Of a stretch of 64,000 bases of DNA, positions 17,284 to 26,627 are shown in pieces. This DNA comes from an uncultured Prevotella sp. (GTDB lineage Bacteria > Bacteroidota > Bacteroidia > Bacteroidales > Bacteroidaceae). The stretch covers positions 17,266 through 81,265 of the forward strand of contig CAMOVK010000003.1 of assembly GCA_946627325.1 (NCBI GenBank). The letters are read 5' to 3'. Position 1 is the first letter of the stretch. Every line of letters begins with the position of its first letter. The position numbers and the translations under genes were made by a program. The notes beneath the pieces were generated by a model that worked only from the letters and a program-made list of their open reading frames with translations, was not told the origin of the DNA and ran no database searches.

Positions 17284-18223
17284 CTTCTTCTTCGTTTCCT
17301 ACATATTCATTGACCAAATATACAGGTCTTTTTTTCGTCTCATTGAAAATTCGTCCCAAATACTCTCCAATTATACCTAATGACAATAATTGTATACCAC
17401 CGAGGAATAGAATAATAATGACTAGAGTTGGGAAACCTTGTACGGGATCACCAAAAATAAGCGTCTTAAACAGGAAATATAGCAGATACAGCATCGTTAT
17501 GATGGAAATTATAAATCCCATAATAGTTGACAAACGCAGTGGAACCGTCGTGAATGAAGTTATACCTTCTATTGCCAATTCAAACAATTTCAACATATTG
17601 AAGGATGAAGTGCCAGAAACTCGATTGCCTCTCTGAAATTCCAATTCCTTTTTCTTGTAACCTATCCAGCAAAACATTCCTTTGGTGTAACGCTCGCTTT
17701 CACGCAGTTTTTGAAGAGCAATTAAGCATTTTCTATCTAACAAGCGAAAATCGCCAACGTTTTTTAATATGTCTATCCTGGTAGTTTTTTGCAAAAGGTT
17801 ATAGTAGGCCAAAGAGAGTTTCTTGCGCAACCACGACTCCTTACCTCTATCTTTGCGCCTTGCATAAACATCTTGATAACCATCTTCCCACAACTTGAGC
17901 ATTTCAGGTATAAGAGAAGGTGGATCTTGCAAATCGGCATCCAAAATGATAGCACAATCGCCTGTAGCATAATCAAATCCAGCTAACATAGCGCGCTCTT
18001 TCCCAAAATTACGCGATAAATCTATGTAGCAAACACGTTTATCTATCGTTCTCAATTTTTTAATTACTTCGAGGGTATCGTCCTTGCTGCCATCATTGAT
18101 GAATAAAATTTCCCAATCGTAAGCGAGAGAGTCGTTTATTATAGGCTTTAAGGCGTCATGTAACCCCAGCAAATTATCTTGTTCATTGTAACATGGAATA
18201 ATTAAAGTAACCTTCTTGTGCAT
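17267..18223 (-). CDS. Polyprenyl-phosphate glycosyltransferase, GT2 (DPM1/GtrB-like)
   Basis: A 318-residue family 2 glycosyltransferase. The catalytic part shows IIPCYNEQDNL, INDGSKDDTLE, YIDLSRNFGKERAMLAGFDYA and the metal-binding LDADLQDPPSLI, all diagnostic for DPM1/GtrB/ArnC-like enzymes that load a sugar onto undecaprenyl phosphate. Two C-terminal transmembrane helices (about residues 230-285) and an acidic tail follow. The downstream GT-C gene overlaps its end. TAAATTTG on the minus strand at 18276-18269 may be the -7 box. Confidence 0.92.
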   Translation of the reverse strand: MHKKVTLIIPCYNEQDNLLGLHDALKPIINDSLAYDWEILFINDGSKDDTLEVIKKLRTIDKRVCYIDLSRNFGKERAMLAGFDYATGDCAIILDADLQDPPSLIPEMLKLWEDGYQDVYARRKDRGKESWLRKKLSLAYYNLLQKTTRIDILKNVGDFRLLDRKCLIALQKLRESERYTKGMFCWIGYKKKELEFQRGNRVSGTSSFNMLKLFELAIEGITSFTTVPLRLSTIMGFIISIITMLYLLYFLFKTLIFGDPVQGFPTLVIIILFLGGIQLLSLGIIGEYLGRIFNETKKRPVYLVNEYVGNEEEDDDKE

Positions 18224-18364
18224 GATTTAATTAGATGATATTTGGAGTAATGTGTGATTTATAAGTGGCAAATTTACAAATAAAAACGGAAAATCGAGTA
18301 GCTATAGATAAAATAATAGCATACAATTGTTTTTAATAGAAGATTCTTGGTCTTCACGAATTCT

Positions 18365-19204
18365 TCATTTTTTCTTCATCTCAATGTTTATTTTTCCTAT
18401 CCAGATGCCGTGTTTTCCGTTTTGGTCGTTGGGTGTTGGGTGGTTGTCTAGGTTGTTGGTGTAGCGGAGTTGTTCCATATAGGTGTGTGAGTGTCCGCCG
18501 AGGAAGAGGTCGATGTTGCGTGTTTGTGACATTACTACTTGGTCGTTTACTCCTGGTGTGTCCCATCCGAGGTGTGAGATGCAAACGACAAGGTGGCAGC
18601 GCTTTTTCGTTTTGAGGAACGACGCCATTTCGGTGGCTACGCTGACGGGGTCTAAGAAGGTGACGCCTTGGCACTTGGTTTGGTCGATGAGTCCGTCCAT
18701 TTGTGGGCTGAGGGCAAACAGTCCTATCCTGATGCCGTTGCGGCGTATGACGGTCCAGCGCTTAACAGTGCCTTCGACGGGTGTGCCTCGGAAGTCGTAA
18801 TTGGAACAAAGTATGGGGAATTTGGCTTTTCGAAATATGCGTGCCATGTTGTCCAGTCCGTAGTCGAACTCGTGATTGCCTATTGTCGAGGCGTCGTAAC
18901 GCATCTGGTTCATCAGTTCGATTTCTACGTCTCCTTTGTAAAAAGTGTAGTAGGGTGAGCCTTGCGAGAAGTCACCGCTGTCGAGGAGTAGCAGGTCGGG
19001 GTTTTGGCTGCGCTCTTGGCGAATGAGTTCGATACGGCGGACGTATCCGCCTCGCCCAGCGAGGGCTGTGTCGGCAAGATGGGGGTGCAGGGGATATATA
19101 CAACTGTGGGTGTCGTTGGTGTGGAGAATGGTCAGTTGTTTCTCTCGTTGTGCTGACGCTATTGTCGATAGGAAAAGGACTGCTATAAATAGGGTTGTTT
19201 TCAT
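18365..19204 (-). CDS. 5'-nucleotidase catalytic-domain protein (metallophosphatase)
   Basis: A 279-residue exported phosphatase equal to the N-terminal half of UshA-type 5'-nucleotidases. Signal peptide MKTTLFIAVLFLSTIASAQ; metal-binding motifs LTILHTNDTH, LLDSGDFSQG, STIGNHEFDYG, CISHLGWD and FLGGHSH are all intact. The substrate-binding C-terminal domain is missing here and is encoded by the separate upstream gene at 19233-20018, 28 bases away on the same strand. Probably hydrolyses nucleotides or related phosphoesters in the periplasm. Confidence 0.92.
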   Translation of the reverse strand: MKTTLFIAVLFLSTIASAQREKQLTILHTNDTHSCIYPLHPHLADTALAGRGGYVRRIELIRQERSQNPDLLLLDSGDFSQGSPYYTFYKGDVEIELMNQMRYDASTIGNHEFDYGLDNMARIFRKAKFPILCSNYDFRGTPVEGTVKRWTVIRRNGIRIGLFALSPQMDGLIDQTKCQGVTFLDPVSVATEMASFLKTKKRCHLVVCISHLGWDTPGVNDQVVMSQTRNIDLFLGGHSHTYMEQLRYTNNLDNHPTPNDQNGKHGIWIGKINIEMKKK

Positions 19205-19232
19205 AATGGTGTTGTTGTGTATGTAGTGGTTT

Positions 19233-20018
19233 TTATTTCTCGATGGTTATTCTTCCTTCAATTTGCTGACCGACTTTTTTGCCTTCTTGAGTTTTTTGTT
19301 TGAAATAGTCGATTATCAAAACTCTGACGTTGTTCTCGTCGCCTTGGGGTTGGTTGGTGTTTGTTTTTTGTCGGAAGGCAGTCATGTTGTCGTTTCCTTG
19401 TGCTACGTAGTCGATTGTGGCTATTCGGTAGGAGCGGCTCGGGTCGATGGGTTCTCCTTTGATGGTTGCCGACTTCAGTTTGACGTTTTTGCTGATTTTG
19501 ATTTTCACTTCTCGGCTCACTCCTTGTCCTTTGGTTGATGCTATCTCTTCAAACAGTTGTTGTACGGCTTTGCCTGAGAGTGTGAGGAAGCATATTTTGT
19601 TTTCGAATGGTGCTATGGCGTATATGTCGCCGATTGTTACGTCGCCTTCAGCCAGTGCTGCGCGTATGCCTCCTATATTGTAGATGGCAAAGTCAGGTGT
19701 CTCGCCGTATTTTTTGCCTGCCCACATGAGTATGTCGGGTAACAGGTTTGAGAGTGGGCTTTCGGGTATGTCAGCGTACATGTAGTGTGCTGTTTGTCCT
19801 ATGACGGGTTGCATGAGGGAGTCAACTCGGGCTTTATAGGGTTGCAGGAAGTTTATGGCTGTTTCGACTTCTTTGCTTGGTGTTTTGGTGTCGAAGCGTT
19901 GGTCGATGAGTATTCTTGTTCGGTTGATGGCTGTCATTTCGTATTGGCTCGTACATGCCGAAACGATTAGAGTGATGCCTACAAATGCTGTTTGGGCGAT
20001 TATTTTCAATTTTGTCAT
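19233..20018 (-). CDS. 5'-nucleotidase C-terminal-domain lipoprotein
   Basis: A 261-residue lipoprotein (signal peptide ending LIVSAC) consisting only of the UshA C-terminal domain, which normally holds the nucleoside-binding site. Seen: PLSNLLPDILMWAG, FAIYNIGGIRAALAEGDVTIGDIYAIAPFENKI and YRIATIDYVAQGNDNM, the family's Asn/Gly/Arg and Phe-containing elements. It lies between tamB (18 bases) and the catalytic-domain gene (28 bases), so the two halves are probably expressed together and may assemble into one enzyme. Confidence 0.9.
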   Translation of the reverse strand: MTKLKIIAQTAFVGITLIVSACTSQYEMTAINRTRILIDQRFDTKTPSKEVETAINFLQPYKARVDSLMQPVIGQTAHYMYADIPESPLSNLLPDILMWAGKKYGETPDFAIYNIGGIRAALAEGDVTIGDIYAIAPFENKICFLTLSGKAVQQLFEEIASTKGQGVSREVKIKISKNVKLKSATIKGEPIDPSRSYRIATIDYVAQGNDNMTAFRQKTNTNQPQGDENNVRVLIIDYFKQKTQEGKKVGQQIEGRITIEK

Positions 20019-20036
20019 AAAGTTAAAGTGTAGTTG

Positions 20037-23000
20037 TTATTGTTTCTTGTTCGGTTGTTTCTTTTTCTCTCTGCTGAAAAGGTCTCTAAGGTTGCTGAAA
20101 TCTTTTTTCATTATCAGTCCTATTCCTTGCGTGTTGAGACTATTTCGAGTAAAATATCTATCGTTAGACTGATTATAAACTTTGAGCGAGAGGTTGCCGT
20201 TAGGGAAGAGCAGGTATCTCACATCGAAGTCGCCGATGAATGATGTTGATGCGTTGGGGTTGTCGCGGTATCCGAATTGTCCGTTTATCAGCAGTCTGTT
20301 GTTGAGCAGTCTGCCTGAGAGTAGTCCTTCGTATTCGGCGTTGCTCCATCCCTCGTTGCCTGTGGAGATATTTGCTCCGAAATTCCAGTTGCTCACATTG
20401 ATGATCGTTGACAGCACTTCGTTGATTTGTTGACTTACAGTTCCACTCAGTAGGCTTTGCATGGCGAGGCTTGTTTGGCTTGGTGCTGATGCGTCGGTTT
20501 CGGCATTGTTGCTTCCTTGATTTAGAAAGCGCCCGATGGTTAGGAGGTAAATAACTTGCTGATTGAGTTCTTCTTGGCTTGTTATTAATTGTCTGACCAT
20601 TTGTTGGGCGTTGCTACTTGCTGTTGGCATTTCGAAATCGAACTCCACTTGTGGTTCTACAGGTGTTCCGCTTATGTTCATCAGGCAGTTGACTCTCACA
20701 TTCGACGATGCGAAAGAGTTACCAATGCTTAAGTCGGCAAGGCTTACGCCATTGACGGTGTATATGCCTTTTAAGTTGAGAGTGGCATAGTATGGGTTTC
20801 CTCCGAAAACGATGCTGCTGCCTGGTTGGAACTGAAACTCTTTTTTTAGGAGATTTTGAATAGTCATTTTGTATAGTCCATTCTCGACGTTGTAGTTGCC
20901 ATACATATCGAAAGTGCCTTTGTTGAAATAGTTTGCAAGCAGCACTCCTGTGCCTTGCAGGTCGATGTAGTCGCCTGTGGTTTCGTTCATCAATACGCGC
21001 AGTGTTAGGTCGGATGTTGTTTCTGCCTGAATGTTCATTCTTAGGTCGTCGGCAGCCGGCATTGAGATTGGTGCTTTAGCTATGTATTTAGGTTGATTGT
21101 CGTTTGAAGAAAAAACTTTGTTTGAGACGTTTCTCGTGTCGCTGACAGGCGATGTTGTTTTGCTATTCCATGTAATAAAAGATTGTTCGCTGCCCGCAGC
21201 ACCTATTCCGTCAACATTGTACTCTATTATTGACCCTCGCTGTGGAGTTGCAAATATGTCGATATCGGTACTTCCATTTCCGCCAGTAACATGACAATTG
21301 CCAGATGCATACACTGTTCCTCGGAATGTGTCGTCGCCAAACTCTTTTTTGTCAAAAGCCAAAATGTTGTCGGCTGTCACGTCAACATTGTAGCCGAATT
21401 GTTTGAGATAGTTGTGGGTAACTTCTCCTTCTACTACGGCAATGTTTCCTTGATAGTCTCTAATGGTGTCATTGTGGAAAATTATTTTGTTTGGAAGTAA
21501 AGTTATTGTGTCGGAAAAGAGTGTGTATGTTGTGTGCAAAGGCATTACGCTCAAGTCGCCACTGACTGTTACCATGCCTGCTATGTTGATTTTGTCGAGT
21601 GGTCCGTAAACCTTAAGTTTGCCAATAGCGCGGGCGTCAATGTCGTGTAAAAATGAGCCAATATAGTTCTCAAGAAACTCTATACGCGTGTTTTGAGTTT
21701 CGATGTTCAGTTCGAGGGCATTTTCCTTTGGCGAAATATAGCCTTCGATAAGTGTCTTTGCTTTATTGTCGTCGTTCGTTATGCCGTTAAGTTGTATTCG
21801 TTCGTCATCGCTCCATTTTGCCTTGAGGTCAAGATTTCCCAGTCGCCCTCCTACGAATCTGAAGTCGTCAATCATCAGAGATGCTTCCGCCTGTTGTTTG
21901 TCGAGCAATGCCGATGATGTTGCTGTGCCCGATGCTATGCCGCTAAACTCCACTCCTCGCACGTTGAGCAGGCTTGAAATGTAGTCGATGTTGATGTTTT
22001 TCATCTCTGCTCGCAGTGTGTCGGCATGGCTGTCTGATATAAATCCTGATAAGATGAGGCTCTGCTTCTTGTTTTCCACTTGAAAGTGGTCGATTAGCAA
22101 TCGACCTTTGTCGTACACGATGTCGGATGGTTCCACTCTGAATGTCTCGTTGTCAAACCTTATTTGTGACGGGTGGATTACTGTGGCTATTGTTGGAGGT
22201 TCTCCGGTGTTGTGAGTGTAAAAAGTCGTAGTGGTTGATAGTTGACCTAACAGGTGATGTTTTGCTATATTGTCGAACGCTATGTCGAAATCGAGTTTGT
22301 CGCCAAAAGCCTTTGCTTTGGCAGCCACTGACAATTGTGCTTCGTTGCTCGTTGTGCGTTTGGCATTACCCACAGCCATCAGTGTGTCGCCTTCGTTGAA
22401 GATGTTTATGGCAGCATCGTGATAATGTGTGCCATCGTAAATGAAGTCGTCAGCAATGATGCGAATGTCGGTAGAGTTGTTTGCTTCGTTTACAACTCCG
22501 TCAATTATTATTGGTTGTGTTAGTGTCAGTTGTTTGTCGTGAACGAGTTTAAGCAGTCGTGCATCGCTAATCTCTGCGCTTACCGATATTGCATTCTTAG
22601 CGGGCGATGGGGTAGGCGTTAGTGCAGACAGTGTTGGAATCTTCGAAATCAGCATCCTTTTCATGCTGTTGATTATTGTTCTGTAATCATTCGCTCCGCT
22701 AATCTCTGCGTTTGCGAAATCACTATTGAGTGTGATGTGATTGGTTGTTCCGTCGTGAGTCGATGATAATTGAAGGTGGCTTATGTCGTATGTGTCATTA
22801 GCTTGTTGTAGTCGGAAGTTGTTTATTTCGATATCGAAGTCAGAATTAAGTGCGTTTCCCTTTCTCCCTTTGCCAATCTTTGCTACAATATCTCCATCAA
22901 AAATACCATCGCCGAGAGCGTCTGTTATGCGAAGTCGTGAGAGATTGACTTTGTTGAGCGATGCTTCGAAGTTTGTTTTCGATGCGGTGGCATTCAAGTC

Positions 23001-24401
23001 ATAAGTGCCTTTTACTCGAATTGTGCCTCCCGGGTCGTCGAGGCTCAAAGTGCCACTCACTATGTTGTTTGCAAACAAGGCGTTGGTAGTGATATTCTTA
23101 TAGGGATAACCATTCCAATCGAACTGTCGGATGTCGGCTTTTATTGCGTAATTGTTGTTGCCTATATTGTTGATGTCAATCTGTCCGCGCACTAACCCCA
23201 GTCGGTTGTCGGCGAGTGTTTTTCCCAAATTGAAACTTTCGGTAGAAAATTTTAGGTTTTGAGGCTTGAATTGGTCGTTGGCAAGAAGATTTATAGTTGC
23301 TACTCCTTCATCGGTTTTTATGCGCCCATTGACAGAATAGTTTTTAGCAAAGTGTTCGGCTGTGCCGCTGAAGTCGATATTGCCCAACCTGCCTATAATT
23401 TCTCTAATTTCGTTAATACCTGCCTTACTTTTTAATATCTTCCCTATTGCCTGTCGATTAGCAGTCAGTCGGGTTGCATCAAATCGCCAGTTGCCATTTT
23501 CTGAAACCACCGCAGAGCCTCTCAGTGCAAGATTGTCGGCAGTGGAACTGACATCTATATTTCCGAGCATCAATCGCTTTTTATTGCCAGAAATCGTAGC
23601 TTTGATATTAAGAGGAATGTCGAAATCGGTTTCAGGGGCGAAACAGCGTAGGTCGATAGGGTTGATTTTCCCATGCAGTTGCAATTTATCGATTGTAGGT
23701 GACGTGCCGTTTTTGTCGTCGATATTGAAAATTGTCTTGTTGAAAGCCAGATGTGAATGGGGCAAGCGCAGACTGAAATTATCAATTTCAATTTCAGAAC
23801 CTCGTTTCCTAATGTCGCAAACGAGAGATTTCACATTAAGGTCCGACTGCTCTTTGAAGGATAACCGTTTGATTTTTACGTCGAGACTATCGGCTTTAAG
23901 TGAGTTGGCTACGATGTGTGCGCTGAGTTCTGATAGTCGTAGGTGATTTGTGTTGAATTGTCCAGGTGTCTTATCTTGGTCAAGGCGGTCGTAGCTAAGT
24001 GTGCCGTTCCTTATTATCAAAGAATTGATTCCTATGCCTGCTCCTCCCTCCGAGTTCTCTGAAGACAGTGAGTCGATGAGAAACTGCATGTTTGTTGGCG
24101 ACTCTTCGGTTGTCTGTGTTATGCGTGCATCAAGCCCAAAGAGTTGTGCCGACGATATGTTGATTTCGTCTCCTAGAAGGTCGAGCGGATTTATTCGTGC
24201 CGCTATTCGTGCCGCCTTAATAAGCGTGTCTGCCTGTTGGTCGAAAATAGTTATGTCATCTACGACTATTCTTCCCATCAAAGATACCCCAACGCGGCTA
24301 ATGTCAACTCGAGTCCCTATCTTTTCAGCTATGGCACTACTGATGGCTGCTCCCAGCCGCTTTTGTATTGGTGGGAGATAGCTCAAGAACAACAGCGTCA
24401 A
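20037..24401 (-). CDS. tamB: TamB/DUF490 translocation and assembly module protein
   Basis: A very long (at least 1454 residues) AsmA/TamB-type beta-groove protein that spans the periplasm and is involved in outer-membrane protein insertion or phospholipid transport. The C-terminal DUF490 region is clear (GLLSGRLLNNRLLINGQFGYRDNP and LFPNGNLSLKVYNQSND), preceded by repeats of short strands. TTG at 24401 is the first usable start codon, but the frame stays open to 24470 and encodes a basic segment and most of the N-terminal membrane helix (KHILRIAIWTLVGIYLTLL), which this start would cut. No ATG, GTG or TTG exists in that extension, so the true start is unclear. Ends 18 bases before the nucleotidase pair. 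Confidence 0.88.
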   Translation of the reverse strand: MTLLFLSYLPPIQKRLGAAISSAIAEKIGTRVDISRVGVSLMGRIVVDDITIFDQQADTLIKAARIAARINPLDLLGDEINISSAQLFGLDARITQTTEESPTNMQFLIDSLSSENSEGGAGIGINSLIIRNGTLSYDRLDQDKTPGQFNTNHLRLSELSAHIVANSLKADSLDVKIKRLSFKEQSDLNVKSLVCDIRKRGSEIEIDNFSLRLPHSHLAFNKTIFNIDDKNGTSPTIDKLQLHGKINPIDLRCFAPETDFDIPLNIKATISGNKKRLMLGNIDVSSTADNLALRGSAVVSENGNWRFDATRLTANRQAIGKILKSKAGINEIREIIGRLGNIDFSGTAEHFAKNYSVNGRIKTDEGVATINLLANDQFKPQNLKFSTESFNLGKTLADNRLGLVRGQIDINNIGNNNYAIKADIRQFDWNGYPYKNITTNALFANNIVSGTLSLDDPGGTIRVKGTYDLNATASKTNFEASLNKVNLSRLRITDALGDGIFDGDIVAKIGKGRKGNALNSDFDIEINNFRLQQANDTYDISHLQLSSTHDGTTNHITLNSDFANAEISGANDYRTIINSMKRMLISKIPTLSALTPTPSPAKNAISVSAEISDARLLKLVHDKQLTLTQPIIIDGVVNEANNSTDIRIIADDFIYDGTHYHDAAINIFNEGDTLMAVGNAKRTTSNEAQLSVAAKAKAFGDKLDFDIAFDNIAKHHLLGQLSTTTTFYTHNTGEPPTIATVIHPSQIRFDNETFRVEPSDIVYDKGRLLIDHFQVENKKQSLILSGFISDSHADTLRAEMKNINIDYISSLLNVRGVEFSGIASGTATSSALLDKQQAEASLMIDDFRFVGGRLGNLDLKAKWSDDERIQLNGITNDDNKAKTLIEGYISPKENALELNIETQNTRIEFLENYIGSFLHDIDARAIGKLKVYGPLDKINIAGMVTVSGDLSVMPLHTTYTLFSDTITLLPNKIIFHNDTIRDYQGNIAVVEGEVTHNYLKQFGYNVDVTADNILAFDKKEFGDDTFRGTVYASGNCHVTGGNGSTDIDIFATPQRGSIIEYNVDGIGAAGSEQSFITWNSKTTSPVSDTRNVSNKVFSSNDNQPKYIAKAPISMPAADDLRMNIQAETTSDLTLRVLMNETTGDYIDLQGTGVLLANYFNKGTFDMYGNYNVENGLYKMTIQNLLKKEFQFQPGSSIVFGGNPYYATLNLKGIYTVNGVSLADLSIGNSFASSNVRVNCLMNISGTPVEPQVEFDFEMPTASSNAQQMVRQLITSQEELNQQVIYLLTIGRFLNQGSNNAETDASAPSQTSLAMQSLLSGTVSQQINEVLSTIINVSNWNFGANISTGNEGWSNAEYEGLLSGRLLNNRLLINGQFGYRDNPNASTSFIGDFDVRYLLFPNGNLSLKVYNQSNDRYFTRNSLNTQGIGLIMKKDFSNLRDLFSREKKKQPNKKQ

Positions 24402-24506
24402 ATAGATTCCTACAAGTGTCCAAATTGCTATGCGTAATATGTGTTTCAGTGCTTTGATAGGCTTTTGTTTTTAGAGTTGCTAACTAATTGATAATCAGTA
24501 GGGTTT

Positions 24507-24594
24507 GGAAAGAGTGTCTTTTCGAGTTGGAAAGCATACCTTTCCGAGTCGAAAAGCATATCTTTCCGAGCTGAAAAGCATACCTTTTCATATC
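24507..24594. repeat. 22-bp tandem dyad repeat array, locus C (four units)
   Basis: Units begin at 24507, 24529, 24551 and 24573. Arms GGAAAG or GAAAAG and CTTTCC or CTTTTC are well kept, with centres AGTGT, CATAC, CATAT, CATAC and spacers GAGTT, GAGTC, GAGCT. It lies between nadE and tamB, both on the minus strand. Confidence 0.9.
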
Positions 24595-24646
24595 CTATGT
24601 CATATTTGTTTGTTCTCAACCTTTAGTTTTTGCGTTTGCAAATAAT

Positions 24647-26569
24647 TTATTTTTCGTTATCTAAATCCCATTTGACAGCATCGCTGGGCATACGCCAATC
24701 TCCTCTTGGTGATAGACTGATGCTACTCACCTTAGGACCATCTGGCAGACAAGAACGCTTGAATTGCTGCGAGAAAAACCTACTGTAAAACACATTTAAC
24801 CAGCGTTTTATAGTGTCTTTGTTAAATATCTTTTCAAATGCGATACTTGCCAAAAACTCAATCTTCTCTGGACTGAAACCATACTTGATTGTATAGTACA
24901 GGAAGAAGTCGTGGAGTTCGTACGGACCGATAAGGTCTTCCGTTTTCTGGCGAATAGTTCCGTCAGCGTTTGCTGGTGTTAGTTCTGGTGATATTGGTGT
25001 TTCAACAATGTCGAGCAAAATTTGTTTTATTTTGTCATCATATAGCGTTTCTGCTGCATATTTTACAACGTGTCTAATCAAAGTCTTAGGAACGCTCGCG
25101 TTGACTCCATACATCGACATGTGATCGCCATTGTATGTAGCCCATCCGAGAGCCAGTTCACTCATGTCGCCAGTGCCTATTACCATTCCTCCCGTCTGAT
25201 TTGCCACGTCCATAAGTATCTGTGTACGCTCGCGAGCTTGAGCGTTTTCGTAAGTCACGTCGTGATTATCAATGTTGTGACCAATGTCAGCGAAATGCAC
25301 TTTAACAGCTTCTGCTATCGGTATTTCTCGCGGGGTAATGCCCAGATGCTTCATGAGGTCTATTGCATTGTCGTGTGTACGGTCTGTTGTGCCAAAACCT
25401 GGCATGGTAATACCTATGATATTTTTTCGGTCAATGCCCAATCGGTCGAAAGCGCGTACAGCAACGAGAAGGGTAAGCGTAGAGTCGAGCCCACCGCTTA
25501 TGCCAATAACGGCATGCTGACAATGGGTGTGAACGAGTCGTTTGACAAGTCCCATTGATTGGATATTCAGTACGTCCTCGCAGGTTTGGGCTCTTTTAGT
25601 TTCTTCAGGTACAAAGGGGTAGGGGTTGACCGAAAGCAGGCTGGGGTGAGAAGAATAACCATTAATAGGATTTTCGCAGTAGGTATGTTTACAATCGGTT
25701 AATTGAAGGCTTGCTAAGCGATACGATGTATCTTTCAGCCGCTCACATTCGAGTTGTTCCACGTCAATGTCAGAAATTACAGTTTGTGATACCATTGAGA
25801 AGCGTTCTGACTCATTAGTCAAACATCCGTTTACGTATATTATAGCATTTCCTCCATACACCACGTCTTGTGTACTCTCTCCGAAGCCTGCACTGCTGTA
25901 GATGTAGGCAGCTCGCAGTCGAGCACTCTGGCTTTGAAGGAGCGAGTGTAGATATTGGTTCTTACCTATCACTTCGCTTGAAGCAGATAGGTTGAATACA
26001 AGTGTGGCACCATGAAGTGCCTGCTGATTGCTCGGTGGAGTCGGAACCCATAAATCATCGCCTATCTCAACGCTGAAAATAGCCCCTCCTGAATGATGAA
26101 AGACAGTGTCAGCACCACATAGTGCAGTTTGTTGACCTGCATAGGTCAAAGATTTCTCCATGTTTGCGGTAGCACTTGCGAACCATCTGCTCTCACCCCC
26201 CTCGCCGTGATTTGACAGAAAGGTCTTAGCAACGAGAGATAGTATGCGACCGTGTTGAACAACGGCAGCAGTGTTGAAAAGTTGTCCCTCGCAAGCAACA
26301 GGTACTCCTAAGATTGCAATAATATCGGTCTTTCTCGTTGCAGACAAAAGCGATGTTATTGCTTTCTCTGCATCGGAGAGTAGTCGTTGTTGCAGGAAAA
26401 GGTCTTGACAGCTGTATCCTGTTATCGATAATTCGGGAAAAACAATTATTTCCGCGCCTTGTGAATCTGCGTTGATGATGCTTTCGGCAATCTGCTTGCC
26501 ATTATATTCTGCGTCGGCTACTCTCACTAAAGGTATTGCCGATGCCACTCTGATTATTCCGTGCTTCAT
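24647..26569 (-). CDS. nadE: NAD+ synthase, glutamine-type architecture with altered glutaminase site
   Basis: A 640-residue two-domain NAD synthase. The N-terminal nitrilase-like glutaminase domain keeps the catalytic Glu46 (VFPELSITGY) and Lys115 (LVAKTFLSN), but the catalytic Cys position is Gly170 in SVEIGDDLWVP, where homologues have ICED; the codon is GGC instead of TGC. The synthetase domain (from about 330) has the PP-loop GISGGLDSTL and intact VIGTGDMSELALGWATYNGDHMSMYGVNASVPKTL. It should adenylate nicotinate adenine dinucleotide and amidate it, but probably with free ammonia rather than glutamine. First gene of a minus-strand stretch preceded by the DUF2027 gene. Confidence 0.93.
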   Translation of the reverse strand: MKHGIIRVASAIPLVRVADAEYNGKQIAESIINADSQGAEIIVFPELSITGYSCQDLFLQQRLLSDAEKAITSLLSATRKTDIIAILGVPVACEGQLFNTAAVVQHGRILSLVAKTFLSNHGEGGESRWFASATANMEKSLTYAGQQTALCGADTVFHHSGGAIFSVEIGDDLWVPTPPSNQQALHGATLVFNLSASSEVIGKNQYLHSLLQSQSARLRAAYIYSSAGFGESTQDVVYGGNAIIYVNGCLTNESERFSMVSQTVISDIDVEQLECERLKDTSYRLASLQLTDCKHTYCENPINGYSSHPSLLSVNPYPFVPEETKRAQTCEDVLNIQSMGLVKRLVHTHCQHAVIGISGGLDSTLTLLVAVRAFDRLGIDRKNIIGITMPGFGTTDRTHDNAIDLMKHLGITPREIPIAEAVKVHFADIGHNIDNHDVTYENAQARERTQILMDVANQTGGMVIGTGDMSELALGWATYNGDHMSMYGVNASVPKTLIRHVVKYAAETLYDDKIKQILLDIVETPISPELTPANADGTIRQKTEDLIGPYELHDFFLYYTIKYGFSPEKIEFLASIAFEKIFNKDTIKRWLNVFYSRFFSQQFKRSCLPDGPKVSSISLSPRGDWRMPSDAVKWDLDNEK

Positions 26570-26627
26570 GATTGTTGTGGTTTAATTGATTGTAGATGAT
26601 GGTTCTCTTCTTAGGCTCTGAAGTGCA

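Noticed and set aside
18381..18674. Arg/His/Pro-rich frame inside the 5'-nucleotidase gene
   Set aside because: It is an out-of-frame reading of the phosphatase gene, whose motifs are complete in the other frame.
24001..24381. Long open frames on the plus strand opposite tamB (also 23362-23946, 22783-23004 and others)
   Set aside because: They are complementary shadows of tamB, with no recognisable domain, signal or ribosome site of their own.
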